Shown here: positions 1 to 8,487 of the stretch, piece by piece
Layout: the number at the start of each line of letters is the position of its first letter
Position numbering within the stretch: the first letter of the stretch is position 1
From: Mycobacterium vicinigordonae
Lineage (GTDB): Bacteria > Actinomycetota > Actinomycetes > Mycobacteriales > Mycobacteriaceae
DNA length: 64,000 bases
NCBI RefSeq assembly: GCF_013466425.1
Contig: NZ_CP059165.1
Span: 4,898,001-4,962,000 of the forward strand
Direction of reading: 5' to 3'
Position numbers and translations under genes: made by a program
Notes under the pieces: model-generated
Databases searched by the model: none
The model's input: only the letters and a program-made list of their open reading frames with translations
What the model was told of the DNA's origin: nothing

Positions 1-137
1 GAGCGCTCGCCGTCGCTTACCGTTGTGTCGGACAGCGCGCTGTAGCCGTCCGCGTCAATCGGAAACAATTCCGCGTCAACCGCATAGCACAGAGCGTGCC
101 CCTGGCATCGGGCGCCGTCGACGCGAAGGTGCAACAT
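1..137 (-). CDS. Ferredoxin of [3Fe-4S] type, N-terminal part (cut by window edge)
   Basis: Seen: from the ATG at 135-137 the minus strand stays open to base 1 (45 codons). The peptide begins MLHLRVDGARCQGHALC and continues with an acidic DAELFPIDADGY stretch. The C-x-x-H-x-x-C spacing followed by an acidic segment is the N-terminal signature of the small mycobacterial ferredoxins that pass electrons to cytochromes P450. An AAAGGG ribosome-binding site precedes the start, and the gene lies 53 bases downstream of the P450 stop on the same strand, so the two are probably co-transcribed and act as redox partners. The C-terminal cluster ligand lies outside the window. Confidence 0.8.
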   Translation of the reverse strand, partial: MLHLRVDGARCQGHALCYAVDAELFPIDADGYSALSDTTVSDGER

Positions 138-190
138 TTGAGGGCCCTTTCTCGCTGGTATACAAGGGATGTCGAGTACAGAGCAGCTGT

Positions 191-1396
191 TCATTGGATG
201 TCGGCGCCCACAGCGCTGGGCGTGAACGTGATTGGTAGGTGTTGCACTTGACGAGTGACCCCGGGTGTCCGCACCACCTGGTCGCGGACCACTGCGTAGT
301 CCGGAATCCGAGTGATCAACTCTTCCAACATGACCCGCACTTCGATGCGCGCTAGATGCATACCGATACACCGGTGCGGTCCGATCCCGAACGCGACGTG
401 CCGGCTGGACGGCCTACCGAAATCGACTTTCTCGGGCTCGTCGAATTCGCTCGGATCGTGATTGGCGGCAAGCCAGTGCAAGGCCACTTTTTGGCCTTCC
501 GGGATGCGTACTCCCGAGACTTCAACATCGCGCGTGGCGGTGCGGGCCAACATCGGCAACGGGCTCAGATAGCGCAACAGCTCCTCGACCGCGTTGGGAA
601 TCAAATCCGGGTGCTCGATGAGCTGCCGACGCAATTCAGGTTGCTCATCGAGCAAGAGCGCGATGTTGGCCGATGCATTTGAGGTGGTGTCCAGGCCGGC
701 CGTAACCAGGGTGACGAGCAGCATGACAAATTCCATCAGTTCGATTTCGCGACCGTCGATCTTTATCCGCCGCGCGATCGAGGGAATGTCGTCGGCTTCA
801 CTACCGGCCTTCTGGTCGTAGAGCGGAGCGAAGTACGCGGCAACCTCGAGCTCCCAGTTCGCGTCCGCGCTGCCCGGCTCCGGAATCGTGAAAGCCAGCT
901 GAGCCCAACGCGAGAAGCTCGGGAAGTCCGATTCGGGGAGGTTGAGCAGTCGCAACGCGGCGAACGCCGGAAATGGCACGAACAGCTCGTCGCAGAGGTC
1001 GGCATGGCCTCTGCCCAGGAAGGCGTCCATCATCTGTCGAACCTTGCGCCGAATCGACGGCTCGAGTTCGGCGACCACCTGCGGTGCGAACTTCCGCAAG
1101 AGTGGATGCCGATACTCCATGTGTCGCGGGGGGTCGATCATGATGGGCGCCGGTTTGGCGATCAGCGGCTCACTGGGGATCGTGACGTCGCGGGAACTGA
1201 AGGTGGTGGCATCCACCGCGGCCGCGCACACGTCCTGGTAGCGGAAGAGGTTCCAAAAGCCGCCGTACATCTCACTGCGCCCTACCGGGCAGGTTTCCCG
1301 CAGTTCGTTGAGCAGTGAATAAGGGTCGGATAGGCCGGCCAGCATCCGTGGGTCCAGGTTGTCGATCGAGGCTTTCCTCGCGTGTCCAGTGGTCAT
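191..1396 (-). CDS. Cytochrome P450 monooxygenase
   Basis: This 401-residue heme-thiolate monooxygenase shows all three family motifs: the oxygen-activating I-helix AGLDTT (about 233-238), the K-helix ExxR in EELLR (271-275), and the heme loop FGIGPHRCIG with Cys343 as the proximal ligand. It is soluble, of bacterial class I type. The ATG at 1396 was preferred over a longer frame because the sequence from there has the usual P450 N-terminus. It precedes a ferredoxin gene and diverges from an acyl-CoA ligase gene across about 280 bases that hold a palindromic operator candidate. The nearby mce operon suggests an imported lipid or sterol-like substrate; this is inference. Confidence 0.93.
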   Translation of the reverse strand: MTTGHARKASIDNLDPRMLAGLSDPYSLLNELRETCPVGRSEMYGGFWNLFRYQDVCAAAVDATTFSSRDVTIPSEPLIAKPAPIMIDPPRHMEYRHPLLRKFAPQVVAELEPSIRRKVRQMMDAFLGRGHADLCDELFVPFPAFAALRLLNLPESDFPSFSRWAQLAFTIPEPGSADANWELEVAAYFAPLYDQKAGSEADDIPSIARRIKIDGREIELMEFVMLLVTLVTAGLDTTSNASANIALLLDEQPELRRQLIEHPDLIPNAVEELLRYLSPLPMLARTATRDVEVSGVRIPEGQKVALHWLAANHDPSEFDEPEKVDFGRPSSRHVAFGIGPHRCIGMHLARIEVRVMLEELITRIPDYAVVRDQVVRTPGVTRQVQHLPITFTPSAVGADIQ

Positions 1397-1511
1397 TTCC
1401 CAAGTGCCCTTCCCGTCGATAGCCCGATGCCGCGTCGCCGCCGAATCGCGCTGGGCCCCAATGGCCGAGATGCCCTTGGTCAATAACTACCGAATTGCTG
1501 AGCGTTTGTCC

Positions 1512-1537
1512 ATACATACGTCTATACTTATGTATAG
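1512..1537. promoter_or_regulatory. Palindromic operator candidate between P450 and fadD genes
   Basis: Two nested inverted repeats overlap here. CTATAC-TTAT-GTATAG (1522-1537) is perfect, and ATACATA ... TATGTAT (1512-1518 with 1529-1535) is a second perfect pair. The site lies in the divergent intergenic region of the P450 and acyl-CoA ligase genes. Its AT-rich TATAC/GTATA half-sites resemble those at 15129-15150 in front of the mce operon, so one TetR-family regulator may bind both. This is not tested. Confidence 0.5.
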
Positions 1538-1673
1538 TCGGCTCTGCGCGCCGAAGGTAACGCGATGTATCTCGGCCCCGGCTGCAAGATCGAATCGACG
1601 CGAACCGGACGCAACCGCCCCCGCGATCGCGGGCGGCGGCGACAGCCATTCGCCAGGAGACGAGGAGCATGAA

Positions 1674-3356
1674 GTGAGCCTCAATCGCCAATCCGTCGAG
1701 CCGAGCCGTCCCGGAATCAAGATCCAGGACGCCCAGACTGTGCACGAATTGCTGTGCTGGGGCGCTGAATTCTGGGCCAATCGCACACTCATCGTGTTCG
1801 AGGACGGGTCCACCTGGACCTGGGCGCAGTGCCTGGCAGAAGCCGGCCGGGCGGCGGGCGTGCTTGCCGCGCGAGACATCAGAGCCGGCGATCGTGTGAT
1901 GGCGGTGCTGCCGAACGGCGCTGACTGGCTCCGAACCTGGTGGGGCGCAACGCTACTTGGCGCGGTATTCGTTCCGGTCAACCCCGCCTATCGCGGTCAA
2001 TTGCTGATCGACGTCTGCGATACCGTCGACGCCGGAGTCATCGTGGTAGCACCTGAATACAGCGAACGCCTGGGCCCGGGCCACCTCCGGTCGAGCCTCG
2101 ACCCCGGTTCGCTGCACGCCGACGCGATCCACTCCCCCGTACTCGACGATCCGCCGCGCCCCAACGACATTCATTGTCTGCTGATGACGTCGGGCACCAC
2201 CGGACCGTCCAAGGCTTCAATGACTACCCACGCCCAAGTCCTCGATGTGGCCGCATGGATGATCGACGCAGCCCGACTCGACGAGCGCGACATTTTCTTG
2301 GCCGACATGCCATGGTTTCACCTGTCCTCGTTTGCGCCCGCTGTCCAGATGATGCGCCTGGGCGGTCGCATTTGCGTTCGCACGACCCCGAATCTGCGGC
2401 AGTATTGGCAAACCGCCAAGGCAACCGGTGCAACCTTTGCCATCGCACCCGGAACGGTCGCGCAGTTCCTGGCGTCGCAGCCGCTGTCGCCCGCCGACCG
2501 CGACCATAGCCTGCGATTCATGTTGTGCGCACCCTTGCCGCCCCACCCGGACCGATTCGCCCGACGATTCGGGTTGCAGGCCGTAACAACGGCATACGGC
2601 TCCACCGAAGCCAACCTCGTGCTCACACTAGGCCTCGACACGCCCGCAAAACCGGGCACTTGCGGGAAGGTGCGACAGGGATTCACCGTGCGCATTGTGG
2701 ACGACCACGACTTCGAGGTGCCCGTCGGCGAGGTTGGCGAGCTGATCGTGCGCGCCGACCGCCCCTGGCTGCAGTCTCAGGGCTATGCCGGGGACGCACA
2801 GGCAAGCGTCCGTTTGTGCCGCAACGGTTGGATCCATACCGGTGACGCCTTACGCGTTGATTCCGATGGCTACTTCTATTTTCACGACCGCTACAAAGAC
2901 GCCCTGCGGCGGCGCGGGGAGAACATCTCTAGCTTCGAAGTGGAGCGCGAGGTGCTCGCCTACCCTGGCGTCGCGGAGGCGGCCTGTGTGGCCCACCCGG
3001 GCGAGTTCGGCGGTGACGACGAGGTCAAGGTATTCGTCGTTCCCGCTGTGGACACGCGGCTCGACTTGGAAGACCTGCTGCACTTCCTGATCGGCCGAAT
3101 GACCTACTTCATGGTGCCGCGTTATTTCGAGCTGATCGACGAGCTCCCGAAGACCCCCACGCAGCGGGTGCAAAAGCACCTGCTGCGCCAGCGTGGCAAC
3201 GGCCCCCAAACATGGGACAGGGAGACGGCCGGTTATCGGCTCACCCGAACTGGGCTGACCACGACGCCCAAACCACCACGTGGTAGCTCAGACGGGATCG
3301 AAACCACTGATCAGCCAGTGCCCTCCGACTTTGTCGAGGGCGACCTTCACAGTTGA
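1674..3356 (+). CDS. Acyl-CoA ligase (FadD/CaiC-like AMP-forming enzyme)
   Basis: This ANL-superfamily enzyme activates a carboxylic acid with ATP and transfers it to CoA. Seen: the ATP-binding loop MTSGTTGPSK (about 171-180), the AYGSTEAN motif near the middle, the hinge region GWIHTGDALRVDSDGY, the RRRGENISSFEVE motif, and the C-terminal PKTPTQRVQK containing the catalytic lysine. The GTG at 1674 is chosen because AGGAGACGAGGAG lies just upstream. Its length of 560 residues is normal. It diverges from the P450 and converges with the mce operon. Its last 69 bases overlap antisense the end of the mce-associated gene, and its proline/acid-rich tail there looks non-conserved. Confidence 0.9.
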   Translation: MSLNRQSVEPSRPGIKIQDAQTVHELLCWGAEFWANRTLIVFEDGSTWTWAQCLAEAGRAAGVLAARDIRAGDRVMAVLPNGADWLRTWWGATLLGAVFVPVNPAYRGQLLIDVCDTVDAGVIVVAPEYSERLGPGHLRSSLDPGSLHADAIHSPVLDDPPRPNDIHCLLMTSGTTGPSKASMTTHAQVLDVAAWMIDAARLDERDIFLADMPWFHLSSFAPAVQMMRLGGRICVRTTPNLRQYWQTAKATGATFAIAPGTVAQFLASQPLSPADRDHSLRFMLCAPLPPHPDRFARRFGLQAVTTAYGSTEANLVLTLGLDTPAKPGTCGKVRQGFTVRIVDDHDFEVPVGEVGELIVRADRPWLQSQGYAGDAQASVRLCRNGWIHTGDALRVDSDGYFYFHDRYKDALRRRGENISSFEVEREVLAYPGVAEAACVAHPGEFGGDDEVKVFVVPAVDTRLDLEDLLHFLIGRMTYFMVPRYFELIDELPKTPTQRVQKHLLRQRGNGPQTWDRETAGYRLTRTGLTTTPKPPRGSSDGIETTDQPVPSDFVEGDLHS

Positions 3357-3977
3357 GGCGGTGCTGGACGGCGCCTCGTCACCGACGTTTACGGTCTGAT
3401 TGACGAACAGCAGCACGGTGGCGTGGGACGCCGTTACTTTGACCTCCGCGACGGCGGCGACGGTGGCTTGCGTGGAGATCCGCTTCTGTTGCGCGCCTGG
3501 GATAATCACGTCATGAGTCAGCGCGGTGTAAGCATCCTTGAACCGCCCCGTCAGCAGTTCGATCGCCGCACCAAGTTGCTGGGCCGCGGTCGCGGGTTGG
3601 TAGGAAAGGATGGCCACCGCGCCCGTCTTGGCCGCGTCCATCGCCGCACCACTGGCATGTTGACTTTCCTGCAATGACGCCGCCTGATACCTCAGTGCTG
3701 CCGCCGCGCCGCCGAGCCCCAGGGCGAGCACCGGCAGGATTACCAGCGCTGCTACCCGCGCGAGTCGGGTGCGCGCCGGCGCCGTGTCCGCCGAGATTCG
3801 ACCACCGTCGGCATCTCGGCGTTTGCGGCGGCGCCCCAGCCGGTGTCTGACCCAGGCGGTGGCCGTCGCGCCGTCGACCGCTACCGCTTGAACCGGGTCT
3901 GGTTCATCGGCATCCGCGCCCACCGACGCCGACGTCTTGTCTTCGACCGCAACGCTGCGGTGGCCAAATGAAATCAT
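3288..3977 (-). CDS. Mce-associated membrane protein (second copy)
   Basis: This 229-residue protein has a charged cytoplasmic N-terminus, one membrane helix (roughly residues 86-108, starting RVAALVILPVLALGLGG) and an extracytoplasmic alpha/beta domain typical of Mas proteins. Members of this family stabilise Mce transporters in the cell envelope. It starts with an ATG overlapping the stop of the preceding Mas gene (ATGA at 3974-3977) and has GGAG upstream, so it is the last gene of the mce operon. Its 3' end overlaps the convergent acyl-CoA ligase gene. Confidence 0.82.
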   Translation of the reverse strand: MISFGHRSVAVEDKTSASVGADADEPDPVQAVAVDGATATAWVRHRLGRRRKRRDADGGRISADTAPARTRLARVAALVILPVLALGLGGAAAALRYQAASLQESQHASGAAMDAAKTGAVAILSYQPATAAQQLGAAIELLTGRFKDAYTALTHDVIIPGAQQKRISTQATVAAVAEVKVTASHATVLLFVNQTVNVGDEAPSSTASTVKVALDKVGGHWLISGFDPV

Positions 3978-4603
3978 GGGACGAACTCCACATTCGAAAC
4001 TTTGTCGCCCTGCGCGGTCCGTTGAACGGCCACCCGCATTCGCCACGACTTCGGTCGCGGCTCGGCGACGCCGGCGAGTGTGGTGTGGACTGTGACGGCG
4101 ACCAGCACCTGCGCGGTATCACCGTCCAGGGACTCCAGACCGGCAGCGGTGGCACTGCTCACAGACTTGGACTGCGCCTGCTTAACCAACTCGATGAAAG
4201 GCGCTGAGCGACGCTGGAAGTCGTCGAAGAACCGTCCCATTGCCCCGTCGAGAATTCTCTTGACGTCCGCGTCGGCCCGCTGCCAGTCGATGGTCGTGAG
4301 GTTGACGACTTCACGCTCGCCGGCGGCCACGAACTGCGCTCGCTTATGCGTTTCTGCGCGGTAATGAATCAGCTGATGACCCGACCAGCCAACCAGGCCC
4401 GCGAGTGCGAGCACGAGAGCTACCGAGACCGCCAGCGCCTGTCGCGGTCCCCGCGGGACTTCCGATTCACCCCGCCCTGCATCGGTGGCTGCGTCGGGTT
4501 CGCAGTCCACCACCGCGTCGTCGCGGTCTGCGGTCACGACTTCGTCTGCGGTCTCGGCCGCCGCGGCTTCTAGCGCGTCGGCGGTAGCAACATCGATTGC
4601 CAT
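3974..4603 (-). CDS. Mce-associated membrane protein (first copy)
   Basis: This 209-residue protein has an acidic, alanine-rich cytoplasmic N-terminus, one membrane helix around residues 56-75 (LAVSVALVLALAGLVGW), and a soluble domain ending in NVEFVP, the usual end of Mas-type proteins. It overlaps the 3' end of mceF by 34 bases and shares ATGA with the second Mas gene. Mas proteins commonly follow mceF and are thought to support assembly or stability of the Mce complex. The exact role of this paralogue is unknown. Confidence 0.82.
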   Translation of the reverse strand: MAIDVATADALEAAAAETADEVVTADRDDAVVDCEPDAATDAGRGESEVPRGPRQALAVSVALVLALAGLVGWSGHQLIHYRAETHKRAQFVAAGEREVVNLTTIDWQRADADVKRILDGAMGRFFDDFQRRSAPFIELVKQAQSKSVSSATAAGLESLDGDTAQVLVAVTVHTTLAGVAEPRPKSWRMRVAVQRTAQGDKVSNVEFVP

Positions 4604-6024
4604 GTTTGATCTTTCGGAGTGCCGGCAAGGTCTGACCGGGTGTACATCTGCCCGTCGGGTCCGATGTAGGTGCCTGTCGCGGGGTCGTATTCGACAGCCG
4701 CGATGGGCGGGGGGCTCGCCTGCGGGGGCGGTTGTGCAGGCGGCGCCGTCGAACCGGGCTGCTGGGGAACTGCCTGCCCCGTATACGTGGCGTTGGGGTC
4801 GCCTTTCCAGTTATAGCCCTCGTTGAGGGGAACGTACTGCTCGTCGCTCTCACACATCTTCACGGTGGGAGCCCGCTTGCCGGGACGCGTCACGCACGGC
4901 AGATTGCGAGCTCCGCGTACGTTGAACATCGCGTCTTGTGGGATACGGCAATACAGATCACCCGCCGGCGCGTCGGGGAAGTCGACGTTGCTGGGCGTCC
5001 GAATCTGCTGTGGCGGAAGGAATCCGGTGGTACACGGCGGCGGCAGGTTGATGTTGAGGTTGAAGTCGAGGAATGCCCCTCGGTAGGGCTGTTTGGTGTC
5101 TCGGTTGGCGGTGCTGATGCCCTGCATGATCTGCGTTCCGAGCGGGAACAGGACGAGCAACTGCTCGACGCTGTCCCGATAGGTCACTGCCACCTGTCCG
5201 ACACTGACCAAATTGGCCAACACGACCGGCAGGCTCACGTTCAGTCGATCAATGAGCTGCTGGCCCGCCGTTGCCGCGGCCGGGCCAGTTTGCAGAATTC
5301 CGGCGACGTCGGCGTTGCGGTCGCGCAACTCACCGGTGATGGTGGCAAGATGCCGTGCCCACCCTTGGATGGCGTCGGAGGTGTCATTTTGGGTGTCGAG
5401 TACGGGTTTGCTGCGATCGATGAGCGCAGTCATTTCGTCGAGGTGGTGCTCAGCGTCGATAGAAAGCGTGGTAGATCCTCTTACGATCCGGGAGATTTCA
5501 GCCCCCAGGCCACCGACGGCAATCGCCGCTTCGTCGACGGCCACCCTGAGGTTGTCGCGTGGAATAGCTTGTAAACCAACGTTGGTGGCATCCAGAAGAG
5601 TGTTGATGTCGGGGGGAATCGTCGTGCGACTACGCGGGATGACGTCGCCGTCCTTCAGATCGGGACCCCCGACACCGCGTGGCAACAACGCGACGAACTG
5701 CTCACCTATTGCGGACTGGCTGTGCACCTCCGCGGTGAGGTTTGCCGGGATCCCGATGTCCGAACGCAGCGAAAGAGTTGCCGCCACGCCGGATTCCGTC
5801 AACCGCACCGCGATCACCCGCCCCACCTCGGTCCCGCGGTAGGTCACATTGCTGCTCTTGTAGAGCCCGGCCGATTCCGGAAGCTCGAGGATGACCTGAT
5901 ACCGGCCAATCCCGAACCAGCGCCCAGGCAGCTGCATATAGTCGAAAACCATTACCGCGCCGGCAAGCAGGGTTATAGCGGCGAACACCGCAAGCTGAAT
6001 GCGAATTCTACGGGTCAGATTCAC
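4570..6024 (-). CDS. Mce family protein MceF
   Basis: This is the sixth and last Mce subunit: an N-terminal membrane anchor (IQLAVFAAITLLAGAVMVF), a MlaD/MCE domain (roughly 40-120, including YRGTEVGRV), a helical region, and a proline-rich C-terminal tail. It is predicted to be part of the hexameric periplasmic channel that carries lipids to the YrbE permease. The GTG at 6024 was chosen because it directly follows the mceE stop and has AAGGA eight bases upstream; an upstream in-frame start would overlap mceE further. Its length of 484 residues is in the normal range. Confidence 0.9.
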   Translation of the reverse strand: MNLTRRIRIQLAVFAAITLLAGAVMVFDYMQLPGRWFGIGRYQVILELPESAGLYKSSNVTYRGTEVGRVIAVRLTESGVAATLSLRSDIGIPANLTAEVHSQSAIGEQFVALLPRGVGGPDLKDGDVIPRSRTTIPPDINTLLDATNVGLQAIPRDNLRVAVDEAAIAVGGLGAEISRIVRGSTTLSIDAEHHLDEMTALIDRSKPVLDTQNDTSDAIQGWARHLATITGELRDRNADVAGILQTGPAAATAGQQLIDRLNVSLPVVLANLVSVGQVAVTYRDSVEQLLVLFPLGTQIMQGISTANRDTKQPYRGAFLDFNLNINLPPPCTTGFLPPQQIRTPSNVDFPDAPAGDLYCRIPQDAMFNVRGARNLPCVTRPGKRAPTVKMCESDEQYVPLNEGYNWKGDPNATYTGQAVPQQPGSTAPPAQPPPQASPPPIAAVEYDPATGTYIGPDGQMYTRSDLAGTPKDQTWQSMLLPPTR

Positions 6025-6025
6025 C

Positions 6026-7168
6026 TCAGTGTCCTTGTTCCCAGCGATAAGGCACGACAAGCGGATTGGTATGGGTGTACGGACTGGGCAGCTGGCCTAT
6101 CGTGCGGCCCCACTGGATCTCGAGTTCGGTGAGGTTGCCCTCCCAACGGGTGCCGGTGAACAACGACGAGTCGATTCGGCTCAACGTGAGATCCACAATG
6201 GCGGTCAGATTGGCGTAGTCACCGCGCACCCATTTTTCCAGAGTCTCGTTGGGCCACGGCAGTGTAGCCAGCAGGCTCAGCGACCTGGTCAGCGCAGGCC
6301 CGGCGTCACCGAGCGAACGCAAAACCGGTCCAAGAGCGTTGATCTCATCCTCCAGCGCCGCATTGGACCGACGAGTGGCGTCGGCAACGAGCGCGTTGAA
6401 CTTTCCGAGTTGGCCAAGAGCCTCGGTGAGATTTCCACGCTGGTCGGCTACCTCCGCCAAAGCGCCAGGGATGGTCTCAAGTGCCCGATCCAGCACCGGT
6501 CTTTGGGCGGCGATCTGTCCGACGAGGTTGTTGAGGCTACGGGTGGCTTCGATGATGTCGCCGGTCTGGCTGTCAACCTTTCCGGCGAACTCGTCGAGCC
6601 GGCCGATCAAGCTGCGTATATCGCCTTCGCGCCCGGCGAAACCAGTGCTCAGCGCCTCGGTGATGTCTTGAACCTGCCCCAGCCCACCGCCATTGAGCAG
6701 CATGGAAAGCGCAGCCAGTGTTTGCTCGGTGGACGGGTACGCGGCTCCGGCCGAAAGCGGTATCAACGAGCCATCGTGCAGCTGGCCGCGCCCCGGTTTG
6801 CCACTGGGCGGCGCCAGTTCTATGTGCAAGGACCCCAGCAGACTGGTCTGTCCCACTGTCGCGGTGGAGTCTTCCGGCAGTCGCACGCCCCTGTCGAGGC
6901 GCATTGTGACCAGCGCATGCCAACCCTGCCGCTCGATCTTGGTGACCTTGCCGACCGTCACATCGCCCACCCGCACCCGCGAGTTGGGCTGGATGTTGTT
7001 CACATCGGGAAGTTGCGCGCGCACAGTGAAGGCACCGGGTTCACTTCCGGCGGTGCCCGGAAGCGGCAGTGAGTTCAGGCCCTTCCACCCGCATCCTGAC
7101 AGTGCCAGGACACCACAGACCGCCGCGACCGCCAGCACGTGGCTGCGTCGGTGCGCCAGGCGCCTCAT
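6026..7168 (-). CDS. Mce family lipoprotein MceE
   Basis: This 380-residue Mce subunit is anchored by lipid. The signal peptide ends in the lipobox LALSGC with Cys26. An MCE domain follows (SRVRVGDVTVGKV, about 63-75), then a long helical segment with LLNGGGLGQ, typical of MceE (LprK-like) proteins. The ATG overlaps the mceD stop (ATGA at 7165-7168), which shows translational coupling in the operon. The fatty-acylated cysteine would hold it at the outer face of the membrane. Confidence 0.92.
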   Translation of the reverse strand: MRRLAHRRSHVLAVAAVCGVLALSGCGWKGLNSLPLPGTAGSEPGAFTVRAQLPDVNNIQPNSRVRVGDVTVGKVTKIERQGWHALVTMRLDRGVRLPEDSTATVGQTSLLGSLHIELAPPSGKPGRGQLHDGSLIPLSAGAAYPSTEQTLAALSMLLNGGGLGQVQDITEALSTGFAGREGDIRSLIGRLDEFAGKVDSQTGDIIEATRSLNNLVGQIAAQRPVLDRALETIPGALAEVADQRGNLTEALGQLGKFNALVADATRRSNAALEDEINALGPVLRSLGDAGPALTRSLSLLATLPWPNETLEKWVRGDYANLTAIVDLTLSRIDSSLFTGTRWEGNLTELEIQWGRTIGQLPSPYTHTNPLVVPYRWEQGH

Positions 7169-8487
7169 GAACCCGCCCCCTCGGGCAGCAGCAGCCCCCG
7201 CAGCCCGGCGGCAGGGTCGCCCGGACGGGCCGGTATCCCGGGCAGTGGACTAGGGGATGCAATGGCTGCCGGTGCGGCCGGTGCGTCCGCACCCGCCGGC
7301 GAGGCCGGCTGTGGCGGAACATAATCGGGCCGCAGCCACGGTTCGGAGTAGGTGATCTCGTTAGGGCGCGCACTTGCTCCGACAAATGGATTGAACCCCA
7401 CCGGCAGGAAGTTCCACTGTCGATTCTTGATGATGGGGGCCAGGTACTGTACGCAGAGTTTGGACGACTGGTCCGCGTTGAGTCTGGATGCAGCCTGAAT
7501 CGCCCCGCAAATGAAGCTGATTGGGTTGGCGAAGTTGTTGATCGCCAGCGCGCCCGTGAGAGCTCCCTGAGCGGGTTGATAAATGTTGACGAAGTCCTGA
7601 AAAGCGTTCGGAGCCACATGCAGGGTCTGCTTGATGTCGTCAAGGCTTTCGGCCAACGCCTTACTGATCGATGCCACTCTGTCGGTCGCGGTGCCGAGTC
7701 CTTCTCGGTTCTCGGTGACGAATTGCGCGGCCTCTCCGACGACGGTGTTGATATCGCGTGCGGCATTGGCGATTTCGTTGGGGTCGTTGGCCAGTAGGCC
7801 GGTGACCGCGTTCATGTTGACGTTGAGTTCTCGCATCAGGTCGGTGCTCGTGGACAACGCCGAAACCAGCATTGACAGATTCTTGACGGTGCCGAAGATG
7901 TCCTGACTATGGTCACCAAGCACGCTGAATGTCTGGGAAAGCTTGATCACGGCCTCGCGGATGTCCACACCTTGCCCACGTAAGTTGTCGGCGGTGGTGT
8001 TGACATAGGCGCCCAGAGTGCTGACTCCACCGGGGTAGGTGGGTTGCAGAGTGTCAGTTAACCGCTCGAGTTGGCGGCGCAGGTCGTCCCACTCGACTGG
8101 CACCGCGGTGCGGGTCTGGGGAATCACGGTGCCGTTGCGCATGATTGAACCACCGGCATAGACCGGGGTCAGCTGGATGGCACGAGCGGTGACCAGCGAC
8201 GGCGACAAGATCACCGCCTTGGCATCCTCGGGCACCGGGACGCGGTCGTCGACCCAGAAGCTAATCTTGGCAGCGGTAGGCTGGGGTTCGATCGCGTCGA
8301 TCTTGCCCACCGCGACGCCGAGTATGCGCACTTCGTCACCAACGAAAACGCCGTTACTGTTGGCGAAATAGGCGACCAGGTTGATGCGACCACTCCGTTG
8401 CACCGTCGACCAAATGACAGCGGCGGCGGCGATCACGACGCACATCGTCGCGGCCAGCGCAACGCGGGCGGTGCTGCGTGCGATCAC
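7165..8487 (-). CDS. Mce family protein MceD
   Basis: This 440-residue Mce subunit has an N-terminal membrane helix (VALAATMCVVIAAAAVIW), an MCE domain (VRILGVAVGKIDAI, about 53-66), a helical barrel region with NDPNEIANAARDINTVV, and a proline/alanine-rich C-terminus. The GTG start overlaps the mceC stop (GTGA at 8484-8487). The conserved RQWNFLPVGFNPFVG near the end fits MceD-type subunits. It acts with MceA-F and YrbEA/B in lipid uptake; the substrate of this operon is unknown. Confidence 0.9.
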   Translation of the reverse strand: MIARSTARVALAATMCVVIAAAAVIWSTVQRSGRINLVAYFANSNGVFVGDEVRILGVAVGKIDAIEPQPTAAKISFWVDDRVPVPEDAKAVILSPSLVTARAIQLTPVYAGGSIMRNGTVIPQTRTAVPVEWDDLRRQLERLTDTLQPTYPGGVSTLGAYVNTTADNLRGQGVDIREAVIKLSQTFSVLGDHSQDIFGTVKNLSMLVSALSTSTDLMRELNVNMNAVTGLLANDPNEIANAARDINTVVGEAAQFVTENREGLGTATDRVASISKALAESLDDIKQTLHVAPNAFQDFVNIYQPAQGALTGALAINNFANPISFICGAIQAASRLNADQSSKLCVQYLAPIIKNRQWNFLPVGFNPFVGASARPNEITYSEPWLRPDYVPPQPASPAGADAPAAPAAIASPSPLPGIPARPGDPAAGLRGLLLPEGAGS

